64,000 nt of DNA, taken from NCBI GenBank assembly GCA_905221605.1, contig CAJNDS010002465.1, forward strand, positions 330,001 through 394,000. Direction: 5' to 3'. Below are positions 50,278 through 59,779 of this stretch, piece after piece (the stretch's first letter is position 1; the number at the start of each line of letters is the position of its first letter). The notes under the pieces were generated by a model. It was not told the DNA's origin and made no database searches. It worked only from the letters and a program-made list of their open reading frames with translations. Position numbers and translations under genes: made by a program. This DNA comes from Symbiodinium natans (Eukaryota > Sar > Dinophyceae > Suessiales > Symbiodiniaceae).

Positions 50278-50898
50278 TTACGAGTCCCATGCCGACAGCG
50301 TGAGACGGAAGAAGCGGCTCACAGTGTCCTTGATGATGTCAACAGCGTCCATCGGGTGCTCCACAGGCTCTGACAAGGGGTAGGAAAGCATCTGCCTTTC
50401 TGTTGACGGGGCTGGCACGCTTGGCATAGCGAGCCCTTGTTCACTTTCGTTTGCCTGATCCAGGATGTCCCTTTCCTCATCATTCAGGGAGAACATTCTG
50501 CACCTTTCATCCTGGCTGATGGCATGAAGGAAGGACTTCTCTTTTGCATTGATAAAAGAGGGGTTCATTCCGTTTTGTTGATCCAACAATGCGAGTTGGA
50601 AACGCTCCGTGCGTGAAGTGCACTGCATTATGCACGACTTGGGCTGGCCTTTCGTAAGGAACTTGTGGAGCTCATCCTCCCCGAGTTCCTCCCTCTCCCC
50701 ACCGCAAGGATAGAAAGCCATGTTTGCCTTGCCGACGTCGGCCAGACGTGCCATCATGTGTCGTGCTGGGTTCTCGCTTGGAGTGGGGGGGGAAGGAGGG
50801 AACTTCTCCAAGAGTGTCATCGGTCTTGGTATAGGCACGGGCTCACCGGAAGCCTGTGGGGCCGTAGGCCTCACGCTGCTCTCTATTCTGAGAACCCT
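50278..50898 (-). CDS. Proposed gene 50.3-52.2 kb, large 3' exon
   Basis: About 207 codons open to a stop at 50278: soluble, Pro-rich at first (PIPRPMTLLEKFPPSPPTP), then mixed charged (DELHKFLTKGQPKSCIMQCT; FSLNDEERDILDQANESEQG), ending SRFFRLTLSAWDS. No ATG at the 5' end. The acceptor TTATTGAAAAG at 50899 is in phase with the exon at 51022-51126. No known domain recognised. Confidence 0.7.
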   Translation of the reverse strand, partial: RVLRIESSVRPTAPQASGEPVPIPRPMTLLEKFPPSPPTPSENPARHMMARLADVGKANMAFYPCGGEREELGEDELHKFLTKGQPKSCIMQCTSRTERFQLALLDQQNGMNPSFINAKEKSFLHAISQDERCRMFSLNDEERDILDQANESEQGLAMPSVPAPSTERQMLSYPLSEPVEHPMDAVDIIKDTVSRFFRLTLSAWDS

Positions 50899-51021
50899 CT
50901 TTTCAATAAGGTCTAATACTTACCATAGACGCTTACTGAGAAACAAGCATCAAGCAACCGCTATCCCTAAACCCTAAACCCTAAACCCTAAACCCTAAAC
51001 CCTAAACCCTAAACCCTAAAC

Positions 51022-51126
51022 CCTCGTCCTTGTGCTGGTGGATGACCTGGCGGTCGCGCGGGCGCGCCGAGCTGCTCTGGTCGGCTGCTGCAGTCCAGGC
51101 ACCATAGGAGTATCATCCAGCACTTC
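51022..51126 (-). CDS. Proposed gene 50.3-52.2 kb, exon
   Basis: Exactly 35 codons, phase 0 both ends: EVLDDTPMVPGLQQPTRAAR, then an Arg/Ser/Thr tail. It ends AGG/GTTTAGGG, so the intron to 50898 opens with a telomere-like array. Confidence 0.55.
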
Positions 51127-51371
51127 CTCGGTTTCGGGTTTGGGGTTTAGGGTTTCGGGTTTAGGGTTTAGGGTTTGGGGTTTGGGGTTTCGGGTTTAGG
51201 GTGCAGGGTTTGGGCACTGTGGCGGGCTGAGTCGATGTTTCTCCGAAACCCTCGAGAACTGTAAAGAAAACCTTTAAGCCTCGAAAGTACAAATAACCAT
51301 ACCCTAAACCCTAAACCCTAAAACCCGAAACCATACTACAAATCTCCGGAGTAAGTTGCAAGCCCAGACAC

Positions 51372-51523
51372 CTTACGTGGCAGGCCGGGCACCCCCTGAG
51401 CATCCTCACTTCTCACTTCCTTGACTGGATCCGTCGCCGTAACGACCATGGCACTGGCTTGACTCCCTGGGCTACAGAAATTTCGTGTGGCCTGATTCGA
51501 ACCTCCAAGTTGCAAGAGCGCAT
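51372..51523 (-). CDS. Proposed gene 50.3-52.2 kb, exon
   Basis: About 50 codons: ALLQLGGSNQATRNFCSPGS then QASAMVVTATDPVKEVRSED and AQGVPGLPRK, donor AAG/GTGTCT. G-rich first codon positions. An ATG at 51449 could also be a start. Confidence 0.55.
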
Positions 51524-51606
51524 CTGCCTTGCATCATTGAACCCTAAACCCTAAACCCTAAACCCTAAACCCTAAACCCTAAACCCTAAACCCTAAACCC
51601 TAAACC

Positions 51607-52120
51607 GAATGAAAAATCGGGCCTAGGTAGAACCTCTTGAGGTTCAAGAGGCTTAGGGCTTCATGGTTTAGGGTCCTAAGCCCTAAACAACCCCAGGGGT
51701 CTACCTAGGCCCAAAGAAGCTGCAGAAAACAGCAAAACTAGCCCTGTAGCTTCAATCCCCAGCAAAAGCCAAGCATCTAAACCACAAGACGCATTCTGCC
51801 CCCTAACCCTAAACCCCAAACCCCAAACCCCAAACCTCAAACCCCAAACCCCAAACCCTAAACCCTAAACCCTAAACCCTAAACCGAATGAAAAATCGGG
51901 CCTAGGTAGAACCTCTTAAGGTTCAAGAGGCTTAGGGCTTCATGGTTTAGGGTCCTAAGCCCTAAACAACCCCAGGCGTCTACCTAGGCCCAAAGAAGCT
52001 GCAGAAAACAGCAAAACTAGCCCTGTAGCTTCAATCCCCAGCAAAAGCCAAAGCATCTAAACCACAAGACGCATTCTGCCCCCTAACCCTAAACCCCAAA
52101 CCCCAAACCCCAAACCCTAA
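51607..52120. repeat. 279-bp tandem duplication containing an inverted-repeat element
   Basis: The block starting GAATGAAAAATCGGGCCTAG at 51607 recurs at 51886 with about three differences. Each copy contains GGGCCTAGGTAGA facing TCTACCTAGGCCC about 85 bp apart, a probable short inverted-repeat element. Confidence 0.95.
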
Positions 52121-52151
52121 ACCCTAAACCCCCAAACCATAAACCCCAAAC

Positions 52152-52247
52152 AGGTCCCAGAGGCGTCTAAAAAGAACGTGTCATCCCATGGTGCGCCAAG
52201 ACGGCCCCCTAGCGAGTCGCTGTACTTCCTCGGGCAGGTGCGAATGC
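52152..52247 (-). CDS. Candidate upstream exon (strand disputed)
   Basis: The minus frame reads IRTCPRKYSDSLGGRLGAPW then DDTFFLDASGT between TTTAG and GTTTGGGG, in phase with 51523. The plus strand is equally good: acceptor AAACAG, VPEASKKNVSSHGAPRRPPS then ESLYFLGQ, donor CAG/GTGCGA. A related sequence at 21240-21290 does not resolve it. Confidence 0.4.
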
Positions 52248-52366
52248 CTAAACCCTAAAGCCTAAACCCTAAACCCTAAACCCTAAACCCTAAACCCTAA
52301 ACCCTAAACCCCAAGCCCTAAACCCCTAAACCTTCCATGCGTGGTTGTTGTTGGAGGGTTTTGTTT

Positions 52367-52493
52367 GCAAGGAGGGTCCCCCCCAAGTTACAAGTAGAGT
52401 TATAAGGGCCCTACGTTGGTTGTAAGGACCCTCAATTAGGTTATAAGTCCCCGACCTATAGTTAGTATAGTAAGGGGGCCCCCCTCCTTGTAG
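52367..52493. mobile_element. Single inverted-repeat element
   Basis: Ends CAAGGAGGGTCCCCCC and GGGGGGCCCCCCTCCTTG are inverted. The interior has repeated TTATAAG / TTGTAAGGACC words. About 127 bp, no coding frame, between two exon-like islands. Confidence 0.6.
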
Positions 52494-52659
52494 GGCTTAG
52501 GAAGCTATAGGGTCCAAAGCTTGAGTGCTGGCACCTCAACAAGAACAAGACTTCGAGCCTGCCCCACCGGGCCCCTGAGGTAAGGGTTTAGGGTTTAAGG
52601 TTTAGGGTTTAGGGTTTAGGGTTTAGGGTTTAGGGTTTAAGGTTTAGGAGCCACCCTAC

Positions 52660-52725
52660 CGTCTTCAGACTGTCGATGGACTCTCCGCGGATTTTTCGGA
52701 GGGTGGGCACTCCAGGGATACGCGG
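52660..52725 (-). CDS. Candidate exon
   Basis: Reads PRIPGVPTLRKIRGESIDSL then KT, donor ACG/GTAGGG. A CCCTAAA-type (sense) array precedes it. Confidence 0.4.
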
Positions 52726-52865
52726 TTTAGGGTTTAGGGTTTAGGGTTTAGGGTTTAGGGTTTAGGGTTTAGGGTTTAGGAGTTCAGGGCTTGCACCTTG
52801 GGATCCTCCCCCTTCTACGAACAGTCCTTCATAGGGACTAAATGATGCCTGTTCAGGACTGCTAG

Positions 52866-53000
52866 TCTAGGGTTTAGGGTTTAGGGTTTAGGGTTTAGGG
52901 TTTAGGGTTTAGGGTTTAGGGTTTAGGGTTTAGGGTTTAGGGTTTAGGGTTTAGGGTTTAGGGTTTAGGGTTTAGGGTTTAGGGCTTAGGGCTTAGGGTT
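52866..53000. repeat. Long TTTAGGG array
   Basis: About 18 units, the last few changing to CTTAGGG. A second long run follows at 53183-53268. The region 52730-53330 is otherwise only duplicated spacer. Confidence 0.95.
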
Positions 53001-53029
53001 TAGGGTTCAGGGTTGGAACATCCCAAGTT

Positions 53030-53170
53030 AGGGGCTTGCACCGCAGAAACAGAAACAAGAAAGTTCGAAGCTTCGGGTTTTAGGCTTGGGGTCGTTTAGG
53101 TTAGGAGTTCAGGGCTTGTACCTGAGAAACAAAAGACAAAGTTCAGAACTTCGGGCTTTAGGCTTGAGAC
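53030..53170. repeat. ~75-bp tandem duplication between arrays
   Basis: AGGGCTTGCACCGCAGAAAC...TTCGGGTTTTAGGCTTG is repeated as AGGGCTTGTACCTGAGAAAC...TTCGGGCTTTAGGCTTG. A third partial start lies at 52788. Confidence 0.85.
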
Positions 53171-53624
53171 CTAGTTTAGTTCAGGGTTTAGGGTTTAGGG
53201 TTTAGGGTTTAGGGTTTAGGGTTTAGGGTTTAGGGTTTAGGGTTTAGGGTTTAGGGTTTAGGGTTTAGGGGTTAGGGTTTTTAGGTTAGGGTTTAGGGTT
53301 TAGGGTTTAGCAGCTTAGGGTGCGTTTAGCAAGGGCTTCGGGCTGCTTTAGTTGAGGCTCTCTGGGATGGTCCCTGAAACTCTTGAAAAAGATATTCCTA
53401 AATATGATCCTCTACTTAACCCTAAACCCTAAACCCTAAAACCCTAAACCCTAAACCCCTAAACGCTAAACCCTAAACCCTAAACCCAAAACCCTAAACC
53501 CTAAACCCTAAACCCGAAGCCGAAAAAAGGGGGGGGGGGGAAAAAAAAAAACAACATTATCCCAAGGGCCTACCTAGGGGTTCAAGGCCTTAACGCGGTT
53601 TAGGGAGTCAGGACTCAAGTGTGT

Positions 53625-53648
53625 AAGGTTCATGCGTAGTTGTAAGTA
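53625..53648. mobile_element. Family 8 end fragment
   Basis: AAGGTTCATGCGTAGTTGTA then AGTA, cut off by a CCCTAAA array only about 100 bp before a fuller copy. Confidence 0.45.
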
Positions 53649-53751
53649 AAACCCTGAACCCTAAACCCTAAACCCTAAACCCTAAACCCTAAACCCTAAA
53701 CCCAGGGTTTGGGCTATTTGGTTTAGGGTACAGGGTATGCGGTTCTGGCGT

Positions 53752-53892
53752 GAAGGTTCATGGGCAGTGCGAAGTCGGGTCAGGGTCAGACTTGCCTTTA
53801 TCAAGGTTCTCAAAGGCTTACTTTCTTATAACGCTGCTTACAACTGCACCTTAACCTTCAAGTATACTCTACATTGGTTCAACACATTATGT
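53752..53892. mobile_element. Family 8 inverted-repeat element
   Basis: GAAGGTTCATGGGCAGTGCG at the left, TACAACTGCACCTTAACCTT then CAAGTA at the right (inverted). A 62-codon plus-strand open frame over it has no gene-like features and is taken as chance. Confidence 0.6.
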
Positions 53893-54864
53893 CACCTTCC
53901 CTGTCAAAAGAAGGAGCCAAAATAAACCCTGTAAACACCCCTCAGCCTTGAAACGTAAAGCCGAATTAAACCGTCAACCCTGAAGCCAAAACCCTAACCC
54001 CGACAAAGTATAATCGCCCAAACGGTAGAGGGCTTTGGGGTGTAGAGTTTTGCGGTTCAGGGTTTTAACGCTCTAGGGTTCAGAGTTAAACCCTAAACCC
54101 TCAACCGTAAACCCTAAACCCTAAACCCTAAACCCTAAACCCTAAACCCTTTAGGGCTTCAGGGTTTATAAGTTTAGAGTTCTGGGGTTTACCGTGCAGG
54201 CTTTCAGCGATGAGGGTTCTCGGGATTCTTGGACAGGAGGCTCCATGGAGGGCGTGGTCCTGACCTTAGGTGGTTTAGGGTTTAGGGTTTAGGGGTTTAG
54301 GGTTTCGGGTTTAGGGTTTAAGGTTTAGGGTTTAGGGTTTAGGGGTTAAGGTTTAGGGTTTAGGGCTCTTGCACAACGCGGCTTCTGCTAGGGGTGATCG
54401 GCCCAGGAAGGGGTTTTGGGCTGATGGGATATAGGGTTAGGGTTTAGGGTGTAGGGCGAACACCCCAGAGCCCCCCAAGTATTGAGTCATTCAAATAGCA
54501 AGGGTTATCGCATTTGGGGCACACGAGGCAAACACAAACTCGAAGAGAGTCACGTGTGGGGCCTAAATCCTCAACCCTTATATAGCCCTAAGTCCTAGGA
54601 TCAGGATTTCTGTGGGAGGACAACAAAGGGACTCGGGGTATCCCCGATCTTGATCTTTAGGCTGCCGATGGCCTAGCTTGTGGGGTTTGGGGTTTTGGGT
54701 TCACGAAAGGATTTAGGAGTTTGGGATTTCAAGTGATTAGGGCCACCAGGGCCCGAACCCAAGCCACAAATGTAAACTCTACACCCCCTAAACCCTCAAC
54801 CCTAAGTCCGAAACCCTAAACCCCGACCCAAGAGCCGAAGTGGACCCTAAGCCTTTGAAATCGG

Positions 54865-54955
54865 TCATGCTGGCTTCCCTAGCTGCGCCCCAGCCACGAT
54901 GGACGTGCGATTCTCCGCCAGGTAAGGCAGCCAAACTTTGACGATGTTCTCCTGC
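54865..54955 (-). CDS. Proposed gene 54.9-55.5 kb, terminal exon
   Basis: Acceptor CCTAAGCCTAG; reads QENIVKVWLPYLAENRTSIV then AGAQLGKPA and stop. Phase agrees with 55276-55306. The plus strand has ATG...CCAG/GTAAGG over the same bases, so the strand is not certain. Its first 30 bp are duplicated near 55036-55066. Confidence 0.45.
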
Positions 54956-55275
54956 CTAGGCTTAGGATTGCATGATTCGGGCCCTAAACCCTAAACCCTA
55001 AACCCTAAACCCTAAACCCTAAACCCTAAACCCTAAGCCCTGGTACGTTGACGCTGCTCTCCTGCCTCACAGAGGGTGGGCTCATATTGAACCCTCTGGG
55101 ATAGGGTCGGTAGGTTCCGGGTGTATTGTTTTTGGTATATCCCATGCGTAGATCTGGGAATATGGCCAATATTCTACTACATGTTTGCGAATTTACCCCA
55201 TTAGGGGATCTGGGAAATCCGGGCCCTATAGAGCCTGAATCCTAAACCCAACCCAAAAACCCCACGGCACCCTAC

Positions 55276-55306
55276 CTATGCTCCGCGCATTTGCCGCTCG
55301 TTTCTT
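55276..55306 (-). CDS. Proposed gene 54.9-55.5 kb, 31-nt exon
   Basis: Acceptor AGGGTGCAAG; reads ETSGKCAEH with split codons at both ends; donor CATAG/GTAGGG. Phases match both neighbours (1 in, 2 out). Confidence 0.4.
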
Positions 55307-55424
55307 CTTGCACCCTAAACCCTATCTTTACACCCTAAACCCGAAACCCTAAACTCTAAACCCCCTCATCTGGTTTGGGCCCAGGGCTGCCAAGCCTTTC
55401 CTCAGCAAGTTCTTCTTGCAGAAC

Positions 55425-55539
55425 CTGAGATAACCAGGGCCCGCGTTGCCCCCTCCCTTTGCTGCACGCTCTTGTTGCAGAGCATCCGCCCACCCTGATT
55501 CAGCAGGCGGCTCTCAAGACGAAACCGGTCCTCGTCGCT
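55425..55539 (-). CDS. Proposed gene 54.9-55.5 kb, exon
   Basis: 38 codons: SDEDRFRLESRLLNQGGRML then CNKSVQQREGATRALVIS, donor CAG/GTTCTG. Charged, helical. Upstream boundary uncertain: the frame is open to 55563. Confidence 0.5.
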
Positions 55540-55667
55540 CTTCACGCTCCAAGGTCGTAGGGTTTAGGGTTTAGGGTTTCAGGAACAATCAGCCCGCAGG
55601 ATCGCGCGGTACGAGCGAGCTGAGCCTGCCCCTGGTCATCATCCGAGGCATCGCTCCAATAACCCTA

Positions 55668-55749
55668 AACCCCTAAACCCCTAAACCCCTAAACCCCTAA
55701 ACCCCTAAACCCCTAAACCCCTAAACCCCTAAACCCCTAAACCCCCCCC
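55668..55749. repeat. Homogenised octamer array (CCCCTAAA)n
   Basis: About ten tandem 8-bp units ending in a poly-C tract. Degenerate 8-bp units resume at 55830-55940. Confidence 0.95.
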
Positions 55750-56446
55750 CCTCTGCTTTCCTCCGAGATCGAAGAGAGGCTGCTCGTTCGAGGTGCTATC
55801 CGCTGGCTGCTGAAGTGCCCCGAAACCCGAAACCCTAAACCCCTAAACCCCTAAACCCATAAACCCCGAAACCCCCAAACCCTAAACCCCTAAACCCTAA
55901 ACCCCTAATCCCTAAACCCTAAACCCCAAACCCCTAAACCTGGTTTATAGTTGGGATAGTAATAAAAATTTAAAATTTTATTCTTATTGAGTTTAAGTAC
56001 CCTTAAAAATGTAAAATGTTATCCCACTATGACACAGAAACCCCTAAACCACAGTCGCATCTGGCAGGTCCAGCAGAATGCGTCGGCGAGCGCAAAGCCG
56101 CAAGGTCCGCGCGACACTGAAGCTGATAGTCCATCTGTGGTTTAGGGTTTCGGGTTTAGGGTTTAGGGTTCGGGTGAAATTTCTTGCAAATCGTGGCCAC
56201 TGTGCTTGGCAGCTACCATTCAAAACAAGGCGGCACCTTCTCCCGATCCCCTGGACCAAACACCAAACTTACTGGTCCTTTGTAGGGAATGAGAGAATTA
56301 CCCTAAACCCTAAACCCTAAAAGGACCCCTTCAAGGGCGTTTATGTGTAGGGGGATGGAGTTCGGTTTCACATTCCTTCCCTACTCAGAACCAGTAGGTA
56401 ATCTACATAAGCGGTTTAGGCCTTGCTGAACCGTACTTGTGGGTTC

Positions 56447-56576
56447 ATCGTACTTCTTAAGAAATTATGACTGTGCTTACAACCCACTTCTTCGTCCCTT
56501 AAGTGCCCCAATATGCTTATCAGTACGTTACAAGTACAGTTATAATTAGTTAATAAGTACCATGAACCTCAAAGTA
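56447..56576. mobile_element. Family 8 inverted-repeat element
   Basis: TTGTGGGTTCATCGTACTTC at the left and TAAGTACCATGAACCTCAAA at the right; the interior GTACGTTACAAGTACAGTTA links it to the 33.7 kb copy. Confidence 0.6.
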
Positions 56577-56962
56577 GATCCTAATCACGGTTTAAGGTTT
56601 AGGGTTTAGGGTTTTAGGGTTTAGGGTTTAGGGTTTCGGGCTAGGGTTTAGGGTACCTTCTAAACGGCTTGCAGAAGGGGGGTAGATAAGGGCGCTAAGG
56701 GATCCAATTTCGGCAACCCGGGCCCACAACCTTGAGGGCTTAGGGCTTAGGGTTTAGGGTTTAGGGCCCTTAAGCGCTTTGACCCAAAAAGACCCTGAAG
56801 TGCTCCCTGCAAGAACACCCATGACCACATCTTCCTTAAAGGGGGCCCGTTGTAGAAAAGGGTTTAGGGCTTAGGCTTTAGGGGCCGTATACCCTAAATC
56901 CTAAACCCCAAACCCTTGAGGGTTTAGGGTTTACGGTTTAGGGGTTGAGGCTTAGGGTTTAG

Positions 56963-57067
56963 GGCCTTCAAAAGGGGGCCCCTGATATACCCCCCTATAT
57001 ACCCTGTAGATACCAAAGGACCCATACTTCAAAACCATGGGAAGGGCCCGTATACCTACCCTTAGAG
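56963..57067 (-). mobile_element. Inverted-repeat element, family 2 (truncated)
   Basis: Reverse copy recognisable by AGGGGGCCCCTGATATACCC, GGACCCATACTTCA and the end CCTACCCTTAG. The other end is replaced by TTTAGGG-type DNA. Confidence 0.55.
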
Positions 57068-57244
57068 TCAAGGCTTCGGGATTTGAGGGTCTAGGGGGCT
57101 TAGGGAGTTTCGCGCTTAAAGGCTTAAGGGTTTGGGGGGGCGGGGGGGGGGTCTGAGGGGGCTTAGGGGAATTTGGGGGTGTTGAGGAAACTTGGGTTTC
57201 GGGGCTTAGGGGTTTCGGGGCAAACCCTCAACAATCCAAAAGCT

Positions 57245-57345
57245 TAACTGAACAACCCTGAACCAGGGCGCCGGCCTTAAGGACAAAGGGTGTGTCACAT
57301 TCTCCGCCAGCGAGGGCCGGACGAATAGACCTCTTCTTGTAAAGG
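57245..57345 (-). CDS. Candidate exon
   Basis: Reads LYKKRSIRPALAGGECDTPF then VLKAGALVQGCSVKLLD. No firm splice sites. Confidence 0.35.
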
Positions 57346-57419
57346 TGCCCCAAACCCTGAACCCTAAACCGTAAACCCTAAACCCGAATACCCCTGAACT
57401 CGGAAATTTCCCTTACGCG

Positions 57420-57945
57420 CAGGGGTTCTAGGAAGTCATGTGAACTCATTTTCGAAAGAGGATGCAATCATGAAAGGTGCTAATGACAAGGCTTTCTCAG
57501 CAATTATACATCACATGTTGACCATCCTCCACACAAGTTCGTGATATGACACTTGCGAAGTACAAACGGAAGGTCCCGTGTTCCACACATGACTAGATGT
57601 GTAGATGTGAAAACAATATTGTACACATATTCACAATGATACAATAACAACAAAACCATCATAATAACAAATTACAAGTTTGGACAGACTTCTACAAAGA
57701 TACAAAAACTGAATGTAAGCATCAAAAATAATATTATTGCTAACTATGATCATCTTTATCATCACTCTTCTTACATAAGTAGATACAGACTGCACGAACA
57801 CTTGATGAAAAAAACACGTTGTTTCTGTTATGTAACATTTCCATTTGGAAAAATCATTTGGAAAGAGAGCAAGCACAGCTTCAGGGACCTCAGGTCCCCA
57901 AACGGCCCAAAGCTGAGAGCCCACACCCGAAGATGCTGAGTCTCC
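57420..57945. other. AT-rich unique island without arrays
   Basis: About 525 bp with markedly lower GC than its surroundings and no telomere-like units. A minus-strand frame of 97 codons (57631-57924) has no ATG; its first 30 residues are protein-like but the rest is composition-driven. It could be a UTR, a large intron or a recent insertion. Confidence 0.5.
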
Positions 57946-58195
57946 AGGCTTTGAGGTTTAGGGTCTTAGGGTTTGGGGTTTATAGGGTTTAGGGTTTAGG
58001 GTTTAGGGTTTAGGGTTTAGGTTTTAGGGTTTAGGGTTTAGGTTTAGGGTTTAGGGTTTAGGGTTTCGGGTTTAGGGTTTAGGTTTTAGGGTTTAGGGTT
58101 TAGGTTTAGGGTGCAGGGTTTAGGGGGCTTAGGCCTTCAGAAAAACCCCACAAAAACTGCCCATAAACAATATTGAAATACCTGGGTCTGACCCT

Positions 58196-58356
58196 TCACG
58201 GCTCATCGTCGCGGCAGCAGTCGCCTCTGTCAGCGCGCCAAGCGCAACAGAAAGTGTTCCAGAACTCCGAATACCGATCCCAGCTCACCTTTTGCGGTGC
58301 ACTTGGGTGCCATGACTTGCCACGTGCGTCTTCCAGGATGCTTTCCGCTTCCAAAG
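58196..58356 (-). CDS. Proposed gene 58.2-59.8 kb, last exon (frame ambiguous)
   Basis: After acceptor CCGTGCAG, one frame reads LEAESILEDARGKSWHPSAP then QKVSWDRYSEFWNTFCC and on to a stop. Another, in phase with the upstream exon, reads LWKRKASWKTHVASHGTQVH then RKR and stop, with a possible AG/GTGAGC donor. The preceding intron would be a 64-nt CCCTAAA array. Confidence 0.4.
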
Positions 58357-58420
58357 CTGCACGGTTTAGGGTTTAGGGTTTAGGGTTTAGGGTTTAGGGT
58401 TTAGGGTTTAGGGTGCTTGC

Positions 58421-58612
58421 AAGTGGCGCCCCATTCTCTGCAGTGCACCTCTCGGTATACCACGTGGTTTGTGCACCGCCAGGCAAGCCCAACGCGTGCA
58501 CGACCCTCGTCCAGTTCCACGTACTGGGACTTTTGCTAAGCAATGCGGCGGGGCAAATGTTGTATCGGTGGCAAATATTCCAGCTCAGAAAAAGATTTTC
58601 TGTGCCGTGCTC
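58421..58612 (-). CDS. Proposed gene 58.2-59.8 kb, 64-codon exon
   Basis: Strong acceptor CGGTCCCCTCTGCAG; reads EHGTENLFLSWNICHRYNIC, Trp-rich in the middle, then GGAQTTWYTERCTAENGAPL; GC-type donor GCAAGC. The plus strand also has an 85-codon frame here. Confidence 0.45.
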
Positions 58613-58795
58613 CTGCAGAGGGGACCGAGGAATGGAAGATTTAGGGTGTAGGGTTTCGGGTTTAAAGTGAGGGCTTCGGGTATGGTTTAGGGTTCTGCTG
58701 GGGTCGTTACAAAGGGACCCTCGGAAGCCTAAACGAGCTGTTCGGGTTTAGGGTTTAGGGTTTAGGGTTTAGGGTTCAGGGTTTAGGGTTTAGGG

Positions 58796-58943
58796 GTGTG
58801 TGTGTAACCCAGGTTCCCTAACACTCCTAGGCTTCCTTCTGGTTCCCTCTACCCCACATGAACCCCCTCCCTTACGCTAAACCCTAAACCCTAAACCCTA
58901 AACCCTAAACCCCTAAACCCTAAACCCCCTCCCTTAAGGACCC
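58796..58943. mobile_element. Inverted-repeat element, family 1 (copy 5)
   Basis: Contains the core and the right end CCCCTCCCTTAAGGACCC, but the right end is split by an inserted run of CCCTAAA units (about 58877-58925). The left end is lost in a TTTAGGG run. It abuts a family 2 element. Confidence 0.65.
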
Positions 58944-58946
58944 TAT

Positions 58947-59076
58947 ATCTAAGGATAGTTACATGGTCCCTGAATATGGCCCCTTGGCTCTGAAGTATGG
59001 GCCCATGGGTTTTTTAGGGTACATGAGGGGGTATACAAGGGGTCAGGGAGTCAGGGATCATGTAACTGCCCTTAGA
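58947..59076 (+). mobile_element. Inverted-repeat element, family 2
   Basis: Ends CTAAGGATAGTTACATGGTC and GATCATGTAACTGCCCTTAG, interior GAAGTATGGGCCC. Only about 4 bp separates it from a family 1 element. Confidence 0.65.
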
Positions 59077-59110
59077 CTCTAATCCAACCGCAGGCAAGGA
59101 CACCGCTGAC

Positions 59111-59148
59111 GTAAGCGTTCTCACGGCGCTGCAGCGTCGCAGGAAATC
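59111..59148 (-). CDS. Proposed gene 58.2-59.8 kb, small exon
   Basis: Acceptor AACCAG; reads FPATLQRRENAY, in phase with 59395-59440 (split Gly codon); donor GTCAGC. Confidence 0.35.
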
Positions 59149-59394
59149 CTGGTTGGGCTTCTTGGGTTTGTTGGGTTTGGGCTTAGGGTGTGGGACTTAG
59201 GGTTTAGGGTTTGTGGCCTGGGGTTTAGGGTCCGAAACCCTTAAGACCCAAACCCGAAGAGTCGATGAAATCAAGCTGAGGGTTATGGGTTGGATCTCAG
59301 CCCCTACACCCTAAACCCATTCTCGCAATACCCTAAACCCTAAACCCTAAACCCTAAACCCTAAACCCTAAACCCTAAACCCTAAACCCTAAAC

Positions 59395-59440
59395 CCATTA
59401 TCGAACTGCTTGCAAACCTTAGGCTTGCTTGAGAGGGCCT
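59395..59440 (-). CDS. Proposed gene 58.2-59.8 kb, small exon
   Basis: Acceptor CATCAATCTCCGCAG; reads RPSQASLRFASSSIM; ends at GTTTAGGG of a CCCTAAA array. Confidence 0.4.
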
Positions 59441-59516
59441 CTGCGGAGATTGATGAAATCCCAAACCTATGGCGCGCTACACCCAAGTTAAACCCGAAAC
59501 CCTAAACATTCTGCAC

Positions 59517-59562
59517 CTGAACCCACAGGCGCAACTGCTCTGACAACTGGATGATTCCCTGA
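59517..59562 (-). CDS. Proposed gene 58.2-59.8 kb, small exon
   Basis: Acceptor TAGGGTTCAG, QGIIQLSEQLRLWVQ, donor CAG/GTGCAG. In phase with both neighbours; the intron 5' of it is a 50-nt telomere-like array. Confidence 0.45.
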
Positions 59563-59614
59563 CTGAACCCTAAATAAACCCTAAACCCTAAACCCTAAAC
59601 CCTAAACCCTAAAC

Positions 59615-59766
59615 TGTGCTCGAGCAGCAGCACAGAGCTCCTGTAACAGTTCTCGGGCCAAGCCTCTCTTCTCTCGAGCAACCACGTTGTTCAGGTGACA
59701 TGAGCCCAAAACCAAAACTTGCACAGCGGTCTTCGGCTCAAGCTTGCCCATGCGCGTCGCCATCAT
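59615..59766 (-). CDS. Proposed gene 58.2-59.8 kb, first or early exon
   Basis: About 50 codons after TTTGTAG, starting with two ATGs: MATRMGKLEPKTAVQVLVLG then SCHLNNVVAREKRGLARELL and QELCAAARA, ending CA/GTTTAGGG. The helical pattern (GKLEPKTAVQVL...LNN) is reminiscent of helical-repeat RNA-binding proteins of protist organelles, but this is only an impression. Confidence 0.55.
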
Positions 59767-59779
59767 CTACAAACCCCCA

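Noticed and set aside
51480-51540. tRNA-like GGTTCGAATC on the minus strand
   Set aside because: The T-stem does not pair around the loop, and no acceptor, D or anticodon stems could be built. The bases fit a coding exon better.
53737-53925. 62-codon plus-strand protein
   Set aside because: It lies entirely over a family 8 inverted-repeat element.
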